Below are positions 18,238 through 26,955 of a DNA stretch of 64,000 nucleotides, piece by piece. A program made the translations under genes and the position numbers. Where the stretch lies: positions 2,232,001-2,296,000 of the forward strand of contig NZ_JAPDNQ010000001.1 in the NCBI RefSeq assembly GCF_025989145.1. Direction: 5' to 3'. The number at the start of each line of letters is the position of its first letter. Positions within the stretch are counted from its first letter, which is position 1. The notes below the pieces were generated by a model. The model had not been told where the DNA came from. It was given only the letters and a program-made list of their open reading frames with translations, and searched no databases. The stretch comes from Microbacterium sp. SSM24 (lineage in GTDB: Bacteria; Actinomycetota; Actinomycetes; Actinomycetales; Microbacteriaceae).

Positions 18238-19652
18238 GCGACCGACGCGTCTTCCGCTGGGCGACGACGAGCACCAGGCTGCTGGCCGGCACCGTGGTGT
18301 CGGCGGCCGCGGTCGTGGCCGTGGTGACGGCCGTCACGCTGCCGTGGCCGACCGTGGCCCGTGAGCCCGCCGTCGTCGCGGCTCAGCCGGCACCCGCGGC
18401 GTCGGTCGTCGCGTGCGACGGTCCGCTGCTGACGGTCGGGAGGGACGTCGCTCAGGCGGGCGCCGTCTCGATCGCGGCGCCCCAGCAGGTGACCAGCGGT
18501 GTCGACGAGGGGGCCGCGCCGCCGGAGGAGACCGTGCTCGCCTTCGACGGACAGGACCTCGGCGAGGGGCCGCAGGTCCTCACCGCGCCGCCTCAGGACC
18601 GCCAGCGGGTCGACGTCGCCGCCGCGGGCGCGGCGATCGTCTCGGCGGACGATCTCGCCGGGTTCGCGGCATCCGCCTGCCGCCCGCCGCTGCTCGAATC
18701 ATGGCTGGTCGGAGGGTCGGGTGAGACCGGAGCCGCCGACCTGGTGCTGCTGTCCAACCCGGGAGTCGTGCCGGCGACGGTGCAGCTCACGGTGTTCGGT
18801 GCGGCCGGCGCGCAGACGCCTCCCGGCGGAACCGACGTCGTGGTCGCCGCAGGGACGCAGCGCGTGATCCCGCTGGCGGGCCTGGTCCTCGGCGAGGCGA
18901 GCCCGGTCGTGCGGGTCTCCGCGGCCGGCGCCCCCGTGCACGCGTCGCTGCAGGCGAGCATCACACGCACCCTCACGCCCGGCGGCGTCGATCAGGTCAG
19001 CTCGATCCCGGAGCCGCTCGCCGAGCAGACGATCACGGGCGTCGCGGTGACCCGCGCGCCGGGAGCCGAAGGGGCCTCGGAGGTCGCGACGCTGCTGCGG
19101 ATCCTGGCGCCGTCCGCCGACACCACGGCGTCGATCACCGTCACCCCGGTCGGGCGGGACGAGCCGGCCCGCGAACCGGAGGACGTCCCCCTGGTCGCCG
19201 GTGAACCCGTGCAGGTCGACCTCGGGGGCCTGCCCGTCGGGTCGTACACCGTCCACGTCGAGGCCGGTGAGCCGTTGGTGGCCGCGGTGTGGCAGGCCAC
19301 GGGATTCGAGGAGGGCGACGATTTCGCGTGGTACACGCCGTCGCCCGTGGTGGCGGTGCCGAGCCTGTTCGCCGCACCGGGCGGTCCTCCGCCGGCGCTC
19401 ACGCTCGTGAACCCCGACGCCGAGCCCGTCGACGTCACGCTCAGCTCGGAGGACGGCTCCTACCGCCTCGAGGTCACGGTGCCGGGCAACGGCAGCATGA
19501 CGGCCCGGCTCTCGCCGCGCACGGTCTACCTGCTCGATCCGGGCGCCGGGCGGATCCGCGCGGGAGTGTCCCTCACCGGCGACGGTGCGCTGGCCGGCAT
19601 GTCGGTGTGGTCGGCGGATGCCGCGGCCCCCGACATCATCGTGTACCCCTGA
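18234..19652 (+). CDS. DUF5719 family exported protein
   Basis: A 472-residue protein with one N-terminal membrane segment (about 14-38, TSTRLLAGTVVSAAAVVAVV) and a long Ala/Val/Pro-rich extracytoplasmic part predicted to be mostly beta. Repeated strands such as ADLVLLSNPGVVPATVQLTV and PPALTLVNPDAEPVDVTL suggest Ig-like sandwich domains. The pattern and position match DUF5719, found beside the large GT2 protein in actinobacteria. Start codon ATG 18234 overlaps the upstream stop. No catalytic motif is visible; a structural or scaffolding partner for the upstream membrane enzyme is the likely role. Confidence 0.7.
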   Translation: MSDRRVFRWATTSTRLLAGTVVSAAAVVAVVTAVTLPWPTVAREPAVVAAQPAPAASVVACDGPLLTVGRDVAQAGAVSIAAPQQVTSGVDEGAAPPEETVLAFDGQDLGEGPQVLTAPPQDRQRVDVAAAGAAIVSADDLAGFAASACRPPLLESWLVGGSGETGAADLVLLSNPGVVPATVQLTVFGAAGAQTPPGGTDVVVAAGTQRVIPLAGLVLGEASPVVRVSAAGAPVHASLQASITRTLTPGGVDQVSSIPEPLAEQTITGVAVTRAPGAEGASEVATLLRILAPSADTTASITVTPVGRDEPAREPEDVPLVAGEPVQVDLGGLPVGSYTVHVEAGEPLVAAVWQATGFEEGDDFAWYTPSPVVAVPSLFAAPGGPPPALTLVNPDAEPVDVTLSSEDGSYRLEVTVPGNGSMTARLSPRTVYLLDPGAGRIRAGVSLTGDGALAGMSVWSADAAAPDIIVYP

Positions 19653-19710
19653 TCGGCGCGGATGTCGCTGAGCGGCCTCCAGCGTCTGCTCGCCGCTGGC
19701 CCGTCGCGCC

Positions 19711-20151
19711 TCAGAAGAACCGGAACCGTTCGGGGCCGAGGTCCCACGGATCGCGGTCGAGGTACTCGGCCGCCGCGCGGAACACGCAGCTCTCGATCAT
19801 CATTCGCCGGTGCAGGTCGTCGTCGCGGTGCAGGTGGCTGAGGCGCTCGATCGGCAGTCGGTAGACGATGATCCGCCGTTCGTCGCGGAGCGCCGTCCAG
19901 CGGGGGATGCCGTCCTCGTCGGTGGCCTGCGGCATATCGGCGATCTCGAAGCTGACGTCTCGCAGCTCCGGCCATGCCGACCGCAGGAACTCCGCCGCGG
20001 TGCCGACGGCGAGGTCGAAGCGGTCGATCCTCGTGTCGAGCGGCGGCAGCGGCGGGCGCACGACCGGGCTGCGGTCATCACGCCCATGGCGCCCGTGGCG
20101 CGAGCGTCGACGGGACGGTGATTCCGTGCTCCGGGTCCGCCGCCACGCCAT
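19711..20151 (-). CDS. Metallopeptidase-family (zincin-like) protein lacking HExxH
   Basis: A 146-residue protein. An Arg-rich N-terminus is followed by RFDLAVGTAAEFLRSAWPEL, RIIVYRLPIERL and DLHRRMMIESCVFRAAAEYL, the layout of the small metallopeptidase family PF06262 found next to DUF3499 in actinobacteria. In active members the last helix carries HExxH; here the equivalent stretch reads ESCVFRAAAEYL, so the zinc ligands are gone. It is convergent with DUF5719 and divergent from DUF3499. It is probably a non-catalytic relative; the family assignment itself is from pattern and context. Confidence 0.7.
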   Translation of the reverse strand: MAWRRTRSTESPSRRRSRHGRHGRDDRSPVVRPPLPPLDTRIDRFDLAVGTAAEFLRSAWPELRDVSFEIADMPQATDEDGIPRWTALRDERRIIVYRLPIERLSHLHRDDDLHRRMMIESCVFRAAAEYLDRDPWDLGPERFRFF

Positions 20152-20210
20152 GCGACCATCTTAGGCGCGCCCGCGCCCGCGCCCGCGCTGCCGATCGCCG
20201 CGTCGATTGC

Positions 20211-20242
20211 GCTCGCGCTGCCGTTTCCTGCTCGCGCTGCCG
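20211..20242. repeat. Short direct repeat in intergenic region
   Basis: GCTCGCGCTGCCG occurs at 20211-20223 and again at 20230-20242, downstream of a (GCGCCC)n-like run at about 20165-20188. The 203-base gap 20152-20354 holds nothing else I can name apart from the divergent promoters it must contain. Confidence 0.4.
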
Positions 20243-20354
20243 GATGCCGCGGCAGCGGTTGCAGGGAAGGGCCGCGCGAAGGCGGCCGAGCCGGTTCGCG
20301 CGCCGTGGGCGCGGCATCCGGTCCCCGCTCCGCCGGGGCGATAACGTCGGACCG

Positions 20355-20561
20355 ATGCGCGAGAGACTCTGCTCCAAAGTGGCATGCGCCCGTGAGGCCG
20401 TGACGACGCTGACGTACGACTACGGCGATCAGATGGCCGCACTGGGACCCCTCGGCGGCGAGGGCGACCCGCACGCGCACGACCTGTGCGCGATCCACAC
20501 CGACCGCCTGTCGGTGCCCAAGGGCTGGGTGGTCGTCCGCCACGAGACGCTGCGCGTCTAG
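20355..20561 (+). CDS. DUF3499 family small protein
   Basis: A 68-residue protein with Cys and His spaced like a small zinc ribbon: [19 protein letters not shown] near the N-terminus and [15 protein letters not shown] near the C-terminus. This is the DUF3499 pattern, conserved in actinobacteria (Rv3259-type) and always near whiB2 and the metallopeptidase. The ATG at 20355 gives the family's normal length. Its function is not known. ahcY starts 40 bases downstream with a hairpin between the two genes. Confidence 0.85.
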   Translation: MRERLCSKVACAREAVTTLTYDYGDQMAALGPLGGEGDPHAHDLCAIHTDRLSVPKGWVVVRHETLRV

Positions 20562-20567
20562 CCCCCG

Positions 20568-20589
20568 GCATCCCGTGTCGACGGGGTGC
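20568..20589 (+). promoter_or_regulatory. Hairpin between DUF3499 and ahcY
   Basis: GCATCCCGT and ACGGGGTGC form a 9-bp stem (one G-U pair) around a GTCG loop, ending 12 bases before the ahcY ATG. It could be a weak terminator for the small gene or limit ribosome access to ahcY. It is too small for a known SAH riboswitch. Confidence 0.35.
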
Positions 20590-20601
20590 GAGAATGGGCG
20601 G

Positions 20602-22077
20602 ATGCCGACCGAATCCGCCGCCGCTGCCGCCGTCCGCTCGCTCGAATTCGAGGTCGCCGACCTGTCGCTGGCCGAGGCCGGGCGCCATCAGCTCCGCCTC
20701 GCCGAGAACGAGATGCCCGGGCTCATGGCCCTGCGCGAGGAGTTCGGCCCGCTGCAGCCGCTGCGCGGCGCGCGCATCGCCGGCTCGCTCCACATGACGG
20801 TGCAGACCGCCGTGCTCATCGAGACTCTCGTCGCGCTGGGCGCGCAGGTGCGCTGGGCGAGCTGCAACATCTTCTCCACGCAGGACGAGGCGGCGGCCGC
20901 CGTCGTCGTCGGGCCGGCCGGCAGCGTGGATGCGCCGGCGGGTGTGCCCGTCTTCGCGTGGAAGGGCGAGACCCTCGAGGAGTACTGGCGGCTCGCCGAC
21001 CGCATCTTCGACTGGACTGCCGAGGGTGCGGACGGCCCGAACCTGATCCTCGACGATGGCGGAGACGCGACGCTCCTGGTTCACAAGGGCGTCGAGTACG
21101 AGCGCGCGGGCGCGGTTCCGGATGCCGCAGCATCCGATTCCGCGGAGTTCCGCATCGTGCTCGACACGCTCCGCGCGAGCCTCGCCCGCGACCCGCAGCG
21201 CTTCACCCGCATGGCCGAGGGGCTCGTCGGTGTGACCGAGGAGACGACGACGGGCGTCCACCGGCTCTACGAGCTCGCGGCATCCGGTCGCCTGCTCTTC
21301 CCCGCGATCAACGTGAACGACTCCGTCACGAAGTCGAAGTTCGACAACACCTACGGCATCCGTCACTCCCTCCCGGACGGACTCAACCGGGCCACCGACG
21401 TGCTGATCGGCGGGAAGGTCGCGTTCGTCGCCGGCTACGGCGACGTCGGCAAGGGGGCGGCCGAGGCGCTGCGCGGTCAAGGCGCCCGGGTGATCGTCGG
21501 CGAGGTCGACCCGATCTGCGCTCTGCAGGCCGCGATGGACGGGTTCCAGGTCGCGCGCCTCGAGACGGTGATCGACCAGGTCGACATCGTGGTGACAGGG
21601 ACGGGCAACACGCGCGTCGTCACCCCCGAGCACCTGCTCGGCCTCAAGCACCTGGCCATCGTCGCCAACGTCGGCCACTTCGACGACGAGATCGACATGA
21701 CGGGGCTCGCCGCGATCCCCGGCGCGGAGCGCGTGGAGATCAAGCCGCAGGTGCACGAGTGGCGGCTCCCGAACGGCCGGAGCGTGCTCGTGCTGAGCGA
21801 GGGGCGTCTCATGAATCTCGGCAACGCGACGGGGCATCCGTCCTTCGTGATGAGCGCCTCGTTCACCAACCAGGTGCTCGCACAGCTCGAGCTCTACACG
21901 AAGAGCGACGCCTACCCGATCGGCGTGTACACGCTGCCGAAGTCGCTCGACGAGAAGGTGGCGCGGCTGCACCTGGCCGCGCTCGGCGTCGAGCTGACCA
22001 CCCTCACCGCGGAGCAGGCGGCCTACATCGGCGTCCCGGTGGACGGGCCGTACAAGCTGGACCACTACCGGTACTGA
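20602..22077 (+). CDS. ahcY: S-adenosylhomocysteine hydrolase
   Basis: A 491-residue NAD-dependent enzyme that splits S-adenosylhomocysteine into adenosine and homocysteine, completing the methylation cycle. Conserved blocks include [57 protein letters not shown] and the NAD-binding [20 protein letters not shown]; the C-terminus ends in the family's KLDHYRY. The length fits the long actinobacterial form. The start is taken as ATG 20602; a GTG at 20575 would add nine residues but would place the hairpin inside the gene. Confidence 0.96.
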   Translation: MPTESAAAAAVRSLEFEVADLSLAEAGRHQLRLAENEMPGLMALREEFGPLQPLRGARIAGSLHMTVQTAVLIETLVALGAQVRWASCNIFSTQDEAAAAVVVGPAGSVDAPAGVPVFAWKGETLEEYWRLADRIFDWTAEGADGPNLILDDGGDATLLVHKGVEYERAGAVPDAAASDSAEFRIVLDTLRASLARDPQRFTRMAEGLVGVTEETTTGVHRLYELAASGRLLFPAINVNDSVTKSKFDNTYGIRHSLPDGLNRATDVLIGGKVAFVAGYGDVGKGAAEALRGQGARVIVGEVDPICALQAAMDGFQVARLETVIDQVDIVVTGTGNTRVVTPEHLLGLKHLAIVANVGHFDDEIDMTGLAAIPGAERVEIKPQVHEWRLPNGRSVLVLSEGRLMNLGNATGHPSFVMSASFTNQVLAQLELYTKSDAYPIGVYTLPKSLDEKVARLHLAALGVELTTLTAEQAAYIGVPVDGPYKLDHYRY

Positions 22078-22089
22078 GCCGGCGGCGCA

Positions 22090-22935
22090 CTACCGATCCG
22101 GGAAGCCTCGCGGCGCGGTCGGCGTCGCGGCCGTGAGCCGGTCGACGCGCGCGACCTCGAGCTGCAGCGCTCGCAACTCCCGCTGCCGCCGAACGGCCAC
22201 CACGCCGATGATCAACGTCTCAGGATCGACCACGGGCACCGGTGAGACGTACTCGGCGGCTTCACGGGCGAGGGATGCCCCGGCCCGCGCACGTGCGCTC
22301 GGCTCCATGCTGCGCGCCGAGGAGGCGAACTGCGCCAGGCGGCGGGACAGCCGCTCGGGCAGGCGTCCGACGTCGGCCACCGATGCCCACTCGAGGAGCT
22401 GCGGAGGGACGCCGAAGTCGGCGGCGGGGAGTTTCGGCGTGCGGGTGCGTTCGGAGTAGGTCCCCGCCAGGAGGTCGCCGAGCCGCTGCGAGCGGGGGGT
22501 GAACGCGCCCACCAGCGCCGCGACGGCTCCGACCGTGAACCACAGTTCGAACACCCCCACGAGCGCCCGGATCAACGCGTGCCGGAACCCCGTGGCGCCG
22601 CCGTCCGACCGCACGATCCGCCCGCCCACGGCGAGCTTGCCGAGACTCCGGCCCCGGCTCAGGGTCTCGACCACCGTGGGGATCAGCACCAGCACGAGCA
22701 CCAGCACGGTGACGGTCGCGATCGTCAGGGTCGATTCGTCGAGCGCGCCGATGCTCAGCAGCCACGTCGTCAGCAGGACGAAGAGGAGGATCAGGATCAC
22801 GCCGATCAGCATGTCGATCAGCACCCCCAGAGCCCGGAGGAAGTAGCCGACCGGCTGCACGTCGAGGGCGACCGCCTCGCCCGTCAGCACCTCGTCCTGG
22901 TGGATGTCGATGATCGAGGCGCGGCCGTCCGGCAT
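22090..22935 (-). CDS. RDD-family membrane protein
   Basis: A 281-residue protein. An RDD domain covers about residues 20-165: YFLRALGVLIDMLIGVILIL (with the Arg/Asp of RDD), a second helix pair, then TLSRGRSLGKLAVGGRIVR and TPRSQRLGDLLAGTYSER. The C-terminal 110 residues are soluble and Arg/Ala rich. The start is taken as the ATG at 22935 (MPDGRASIIDIHQ); longer in-frame starts would overlap the divergent SpoIIM gene. RDD proteins are of uncertain function, with some linked to transport. It pairs divergently with SpoIIM, a pairing common in actinobacteria. Confidence 0.85.
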   Translation of the reverse strand: MPDGRASIIDIHQDEVLTGEAVALDVQPVGYFLRALGVLIDMLIGVILILLFVLLTTWLLSIGALDESTLTIATVTVLVLVLVLIPTVVETLSRGRSLGKLAVGGRIVRSDGGATGFRHALIRALVGVFELWFTVGAVAALVGAFTPRSQRLGDLLAGTYSERTRTPKLPAADFGVPPQLLEWASVADVGRLPERLSRRLAQFASSARSMEPSARARAGASLAREAAEYVSPVPVVDPETLIIGVVAVRRQRELRALQLEVARVDRLTAATPTAPRGFPDR

Positions 22936-22951
22936 GGGTACAGTGAAGCAC

Positions 22952-23947
22952 ATGGACCTCGACGCCCTCACCGCCGCGCGACGCGACGAGTGGGCGCGGC
23001 TGGACGAGCTCAGCCGCACGCGGCGGCTGGCCGGCGCCGAGGTCGACGAGCTGGTGGACCGCTACCGCGCGGCCTCGGCGGACCTCGCCGATGCCAAGAC
23101 GTCGACCGGACGCAGCGTGCAGGGCGACCACATCTCGACGATGCTCGCGCGCGCGCGGCTCCGCCTGACCGGTGCACCCGAGAACGTGCTGCGCAAGATC
23201 CCGCGCTTCTTCGCCCTCCAGCTGCCCGCCGCCCTCTATCGGATCCGCTGGCTCACGCTGGCGATCGCGATCGGCTTCGTCCTGGTGGGCACGGTGGTGG
23301 CGCTCTGGGTGTCGGGCGACGACGCGCTGGTCGCGGCTCTCGGGAACCGCTGGCAGCTCGAGCAGTACGCCGAGAACGACTTCACCGACTACTACAGCGA
23401 GAACCACCCGGCCGCGTTCGCGGGCACGGTCTGGACCAACAACGCCTGGATCGCGGTGCAGTGCGTGCTCTTCGGCATCACCGGATTCTGGCCGATCATG
23501 GTGATGGTCCAGAACGCGGTGGGCGTCGGGACCGCCGCCGCGATCATGATCGAGTTCGGCCGCGCCGACGTCTTCCTCCTGTACATCGCGCCGCACGGGC
23601 TCCTCGAGCTCACCTGTCTCTTCGTGGCTGCCGCCGCCGGCCTCACGATCTTCTGGGCGTGGGTCGCGCCGGGACGCCGCACGCGCGGTGAGGCGCTCGC
23701 CGCCGCGGGCAGGTCGCTGGCGACGGTCGCGATCGGCCTCATCTTCGCGCTCGCGATCGCCGGTCTCATCGAGGGCTTCGTCACGGCGCAGCCGTGGCCG
23801 TGGCCGGTGAAGATCGGCATCGGCGCGGCGGCGCTGGCGCTGTTCCTCGTCTACATGATCGTCGTCGGAGGTCGCGCGTACCGCCGTGGCGAGACCGGCG
23901 ACCTGACCGAGTACGAGACGGGCACTCCCACGCTCACCGCGGGATGA
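22952..23947 (+). CDS. Stage II sporulation protein M-like membrane protein
   Basis: A 331-residue protein with a charged N-terminal 95 residues (WARLDELSRTRRLAGAEVDE) and five or six transmembrane segments: WLTLAIAIGFVLVGTVVALW, NAWIAVQCVLFGITGFWPIM, the conserved IAPHGLLELTCLFVAAAAG and two more. The APHG-LLEL motif marks the SpoIIM/DUF95 family. The ATG at 22952 is only 16 bases from the RDD start, so the two promoters must overlap the opposite gene. In this non-sporulating lineage the role is unknown, but it usually travels with RDD, DUF58 and MoxR genes, which are all present here. Confidence 0.88.
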   Translation: MDLDALTAARRDEWARLDELSRTRRLAGAEVDELVDRYRAASADLADAKTSTGRSVQGDHISTMLARARLRLTGAPENVLRKIPRFFALQLPAALYRIRWLTLAIAIGFVLVGTVVALWVSGDDALVAALGNRWQLEQYAENDFTDYYSENHPAAFAGTVWTNNAWIAVQCVLFGITGFWPIMVMVQNAVGVGTAAAIMIEFGRADVFLLYIAPHGLLELTCLFVAAAAGLTIFWAWVAPGRRTRGEALAAAGRSLATVAIGLIFALAIAGLIEGFVTAQPWPWPVKIGIGAAALALFLVYMIVVGGRAYRRGETGDLTEYETGTPTLTAG

Positions 23948-23954
23948 CGCAGCC

Positions 23955-24725
23955 TCAGGCGCCGGAGGTGTCGTCCTTCGCGTGGCCGAACAGGGCGCGG
24001 AAGGCGTAGCCCGCGATCAGTGCGCCCACGATCGGGAACACGATGAAGACCCAGAGCTGCCCGATCGCGAGGGGACCGCCGTAGATCGCCGTGGCGATCG
24101 ATCGGGCCGGGTTCACCGACGTGTTGTCGATCGGGATGGTCGCGAGGTGGATGAGCGTGAGGGTGAGCCCGATGACGAGGCCCGCGAACGCGGGGTTGCC
24201 GCGCGTGGGGTGGGTGACGCCCAGGATCACGAGCACGAAGACCGCCGTGAACAGCACCTCGACGACGATGGCGCCGCCGATGCCGAAGCCCGCCGGCGAG
24301 CGCGAGTCCCATCCGTTGCTGGCGAATCCGCCGTCCTGCGCGGTCGAGAGCCATCCGCTCGGCCCGAAGAGCCCGATCAGCACGATCACCGTCGTGGCGA
24401 CCGCGCCGCCGATGATCTGGGCGATGATGTAGCCGATCGTGCGGTTCCACGGAAAGCGTCCGGCAGCAGCGAGGCCGACAGTCACGGCGGGGTTGAAGTG
24501 GCCGCCCGAGATCGGGCCGAACGCGTAGACGCCGGCGATGACGGTCAGACCGACCGCGAGGGCGACACCCAGGAACCCCACACCGCGGTTGGCCTGATCG
24601 GTCCCTTCGCCGTAGCCCGCGGCGAACAGAGCGGTTCCGATCACACCGAGGACGAGCACGAAGGTGCCGATCGCCTCGGCGACGAGTGCGGTACTCGCGG
24701 GCCGTGCGGTGGTCGACTCGCTCAT
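23955..24725 (-). CDS. aqpZ: Aquaporin, AqpZ-like
   Basis: A 256-residue MIP-family channel with six transmembrane segments and both pore half-helices: GGHFNPAVTVG after helix 2 and TSVNPARSIA after helix 5. The Arg after the second NPA and the His in LTLTLIHLATIPI fit a water-selective AqpZ-type filter. The start is supported by GAGGAGGAG 5 bases upstream of the ATG at 24725. It converges tightly on SpoIIM (8 bases) and is divergent from a second MIP gene. It should permit water movement across the cytoplasmic membrane. Confidence 0.92.
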   Translation of the reverse strand: MSESTTARPASTALVAEAIGTFVLVLGVIGTALFAAGYGEGTDQANRGVGFLGVALAVGLTVIAGVYAFGPISGGHFNPAVTVGLAAAGRFPWNRTIGYIIAQIIGGAVATTVIVLIGLFGPSGWLSTAQDGGFASNGWDSRSPAGFGIGGAIVVEVLFTAVFVLVILGVTHPTRGNPAFAGLVIGLTLTLIHLATIPIDNTSVNPARSIATAIYGGPLAIGQLWVFIVFPIVGALIAGYAFRALFGHAKDDTSGA

Positions 24726-24934
24726 GGCGACTCCTCCTCGGGCGCAGACGGGGGACGCCCGCACCGAATCTAGTGGATTCGCCCCGCCGGTCGCATGTCG
24801 CGCCGCGGGGCCACGAATCGTTCACCTGGGGGACGGCGCGGGCTCCCTGGGAAATCGCTGAACGTCCGATAGCGTCGTGGCCGTAACTCGTGGCGGGGCG
24901 ATTCGCGCCGCCCGTTCTGAATGGAGGAACTCCC

Positions 24935-25582
24935 ATGACGGGCACGGTTCGCAGTGCAGTCGCCGAACTGGTCGGCACATTCGTCTTCGTCTTCGCCATC
25001 ATCGGCGCGGTCAACAGCGGCAGCGACCTCACGCCGCTGGCGATCGGTTTCGCGCTGATGGTCATGGTGTACGCCACGGGTCACATCTCCGGCGCGCACC
25101 TCAACCCCGCCGTGTCCGTCGGCGTGTGGCTCCGCGGGGCCATCGACGCCGTCGGCCTCGTCGTGTACATCGTCGCCCAGCTGATCGGTGCGGCCCTCGC
25201 CGCCGCCGTCAGCTTCGCGCTGTGGCCGGCAGCGGCCGCTCCGGTCGAGGTGGAGGTCGGTCCCGCCCTCCTCGTCGAGGCGCTGTGGACCTTCGTGCTG
25301 GTCTACGTCGTGCTGAACGTCGCCACCTCCAAGGACCACCCGAACAACTCGTTCTACGGCCTCGCCATCGGCACCGCGGTGTTCGTCGGCGCGGTCGCCT
25401 TCGGCTCGATCTCGGGTGGCGGCTTCAACCCGGCCGTGGCCCTGGGCCTGTCGATCACCGGCGCGTTCGCGTGGGGTTCGTACTGGATCTACTTCCTCGC
25501 TCCCATCGTCGGCGGCGCCATCGCGGCGATCGTGTTCCGCGTGCTCAACGCGCACGACAAGCTGCCGGCCACCGAGAAGTAA
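24935..25582 (+). CDS. Aquaporin-family (MIP) channel with atypical second NPA motif
   Basis: A 215-residue MIP-family protein with six predicted helices. The first half-helix has GAHLNPAVSVG and the second GGGFNPAVALG. The Arg that normally follows the second NPA and lines the selectivity filter is replaced by Val, so its solute range probably differs from AqpZ. The ATG at 24935 is preceded by GGAGG (24923-24927); the longer frame from 24890 lacks a good ribosome site. A -10-like TAGCGT lies at about 24871. It is divergent from aqpZ and followed by a strong hairpin. Confidence 0.88.
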   Translation: MTGTVRSAVAELVGTFVFVFAIIGAVNSGSDLTPLAIGFALMVMVYATGHISGAHLNPAVSVGVWLRGAIDAVGLVVYIVAQLIGAALAAAVSFALWPAAAAPVEVEVGPALLVEALWTFVLVYVVLNVATSKDHPNNSFYGLAIGTAVFVGAVAFGSISGGGFNPAVALGLSITGAFAWGSYWIYFLAPIVGGAIAAIVFRVLNAHDKLPATEK

Positions 25583-25591
25583 CCGCACGTC

Positions 25592-25624
25592 GAACGGCCC
25601 GGGTGGAACCCACCCGGGCCGTTC
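25592..25624. terminator. Bidirectional terminator hairpin
   Basis: A perfect 15-bp stem (GAACGGCCCGGGTGG and its complement) with a 3-base loop lies between the convergent MIP and DUF58 genes. The T-tract is short, but the stem is very strong and is placed to serve both strands. Confidence 0.8.
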
Positions 25625-25652
25625 CGCGTTTCCGCCGCGTGCGTCGAGCGCG

Positions 25653-26954
25653 TCAGAGCCGCCCGGCGGCCTTCAGCGCGAGATACCGGTCGGCGATGCG
25701 GGGCGGGAGCGCCTCGGGCGAGTCGGCGATCGCCTCGGCTCCGGCGCGGGCCATCGCCGCCGCGACGGCGCGCGCGTCCCGCTGCGTCTTCTGCTCCGCG
25801 GCCTCGCGGTAGACGGATGCCGCGTCCGGCCGCTCCTCGCGAGGTTCGGGGTCGTCGGTGACTGCGCCGACGAGCACCTGGGCTCGGCCCGTCAATGCAG
25901 GCAGCGAACCGAGGAATCCGCGCGCCGCGCCCGCGGAATCCTGGGCGGTGAGGAGCACGACCAGCGAGGGTCGCGAGGTGAGTCTCCGGATCTCCGCGAA
26001 GGCGGCATCCCAGTCGGTGTCGATGAGCTGGGGCTCGACCGGCGCCATCGCGTCGACGAGCGCCGGGAGCAGCCCCGGGCCGTCCACCCGGGTCACCCGG
26101 GCACGCACCCGCCGGTCGAACATCAGCAGGTGCGTGTGGTCTCCCGCGCGGGACGCCAGAGCGGCGAGCAGGAGCGCGGCCTCCATCGCGGCATCCAGTC
26201 GCACGCCGTCGCCGACACGCGCTGCGGACGTGCGCCCGGTGTCGATGACGATGACCACGTGCCGGTCCCGCTCCGGGCGCCACGTGCGCAGCATCGTCGT
26301 GGTCGATCGCGCGGTCGCGCGCCAGTCGATGGAGCGCACGTCGTCGCCGCGGACGTACTCGCGCAGACTGTCGAACTCCGTGCCCTGCCCGCGCACCTGG
26401 ACGCTCGTGTTGCCGTCGAGCTCGCGCAGCCGGGCCAGACGCGACGGGAGATGCCGCCGCGACGTGAACGGCGGGAGCACGCGGATCGCGCCGAGCGAGT
26501 CGATCCGCGTCTGACGCCCCGCCAGCCGCAGGGGTCCGTCGGAGCGCACCACGACGAACCTCGAGGTCAGCTCGCCGCGTCGGCGGGGGAGGAGGGGGAC
26601 GGTGAACGTGCGACTCTCCCCGGGCGGCAGAGCGAGCGGGATCCGCGCGCCCGGAGCCCCGGCGGTCGGCTGCCATGCGTCGCGGAAGCGTCCGCGCACG
26701 GTGCGGCCGCCGTCATTGCGCAGTCGAAGGTCGGCGGTGGCCGGCTCGCCCAGGAGGACGCGGCGCACGGCGGAGCGCTCGACGCGGATCCGGCGCGCAT
26801 CCGCCGCGAGCGCGGCATCCGCCAGCGCCGCGACGAGACAGAGGGCGAGCCACCCCGCCGCCGCGACCCAGGCGTTCACGCCGGCCGCGGACAGCAGCAC
26901 GACGGGCACGGCGCCCAGGGCGACGAGGAGGGGGAGGCGGCCGGTGAGGTACAC
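25653..26954 (-). CDS. DUF58 domain protein
   Basis: A 433-residue protein. Two N-terminal membrane segments (about 8-50) are followed by a beta-rich stretch and then the DUF58 core GQGTEFDSLREYVRGDDVRS with IDWRATARS. A von Willebrand A-like domain begins at HVVIVIDTGRTSAAR, where a DxGxS-like metal site is only partly kept. It starts at a GTG at 26954 one base after the MoxR stop, with which it is surely co-transcribed. DUF58-MoxR pairs are known as AAA ATPase/vWA partners thought to insert metals or remodel proteins; the client is unknown. It is the last gene of the leftward operon. Confidence 0.85.
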   Translation of the reverse strand: MYLTGRLPLLVALGAVPVVLLSAAGVNAWVAAAGWLALCLVAALADAALAADARRIRVERSAVRRVLLGEPATADLRLRNDGGRTVRGRFRDAWQPTAGAPGARIPLALPPGESRTFTVPLLPRRRGELTSRFVVVRSDGPLRLAGRQTRIDSLGAIRVLPPFTSRRHLPSRLARLRELDGNTSVQVRGQGTEFDSLREYVRGDDVRSIDWRATARSTTTMLRTWRPERDRHVVIVIDTGRTSAARVGDGVRLDAAMEAALLLAALASRAGDHTHLLMFDRRVRARVTRVDGPGLLPALVDAMAPVEPQLIDTDWDAAFAEIRRLTSRPSLVVLLTAQDSAGAARGFLGSLPALTGRAQVLVGAVTDDPEPREERPDAASVYREAAEQKTQRDARAVAAAMARAGAEAIADSPEALPPRIADRYLALKAAGRL

Positions 26955-26955
26955 G

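Noticed and set aside
20561..20601. SAH riboswitch before ahcY
   Set aside because: The gap to the previous gene is only 40 bases and holds a simple hairpin, too small for the known pseudoknotted riboswitch.
20161..22065. A 634-codon frame antisense to ahcY
   Set aside because: Same effect; no motif, atypical composition and complete overlap with ahcY.
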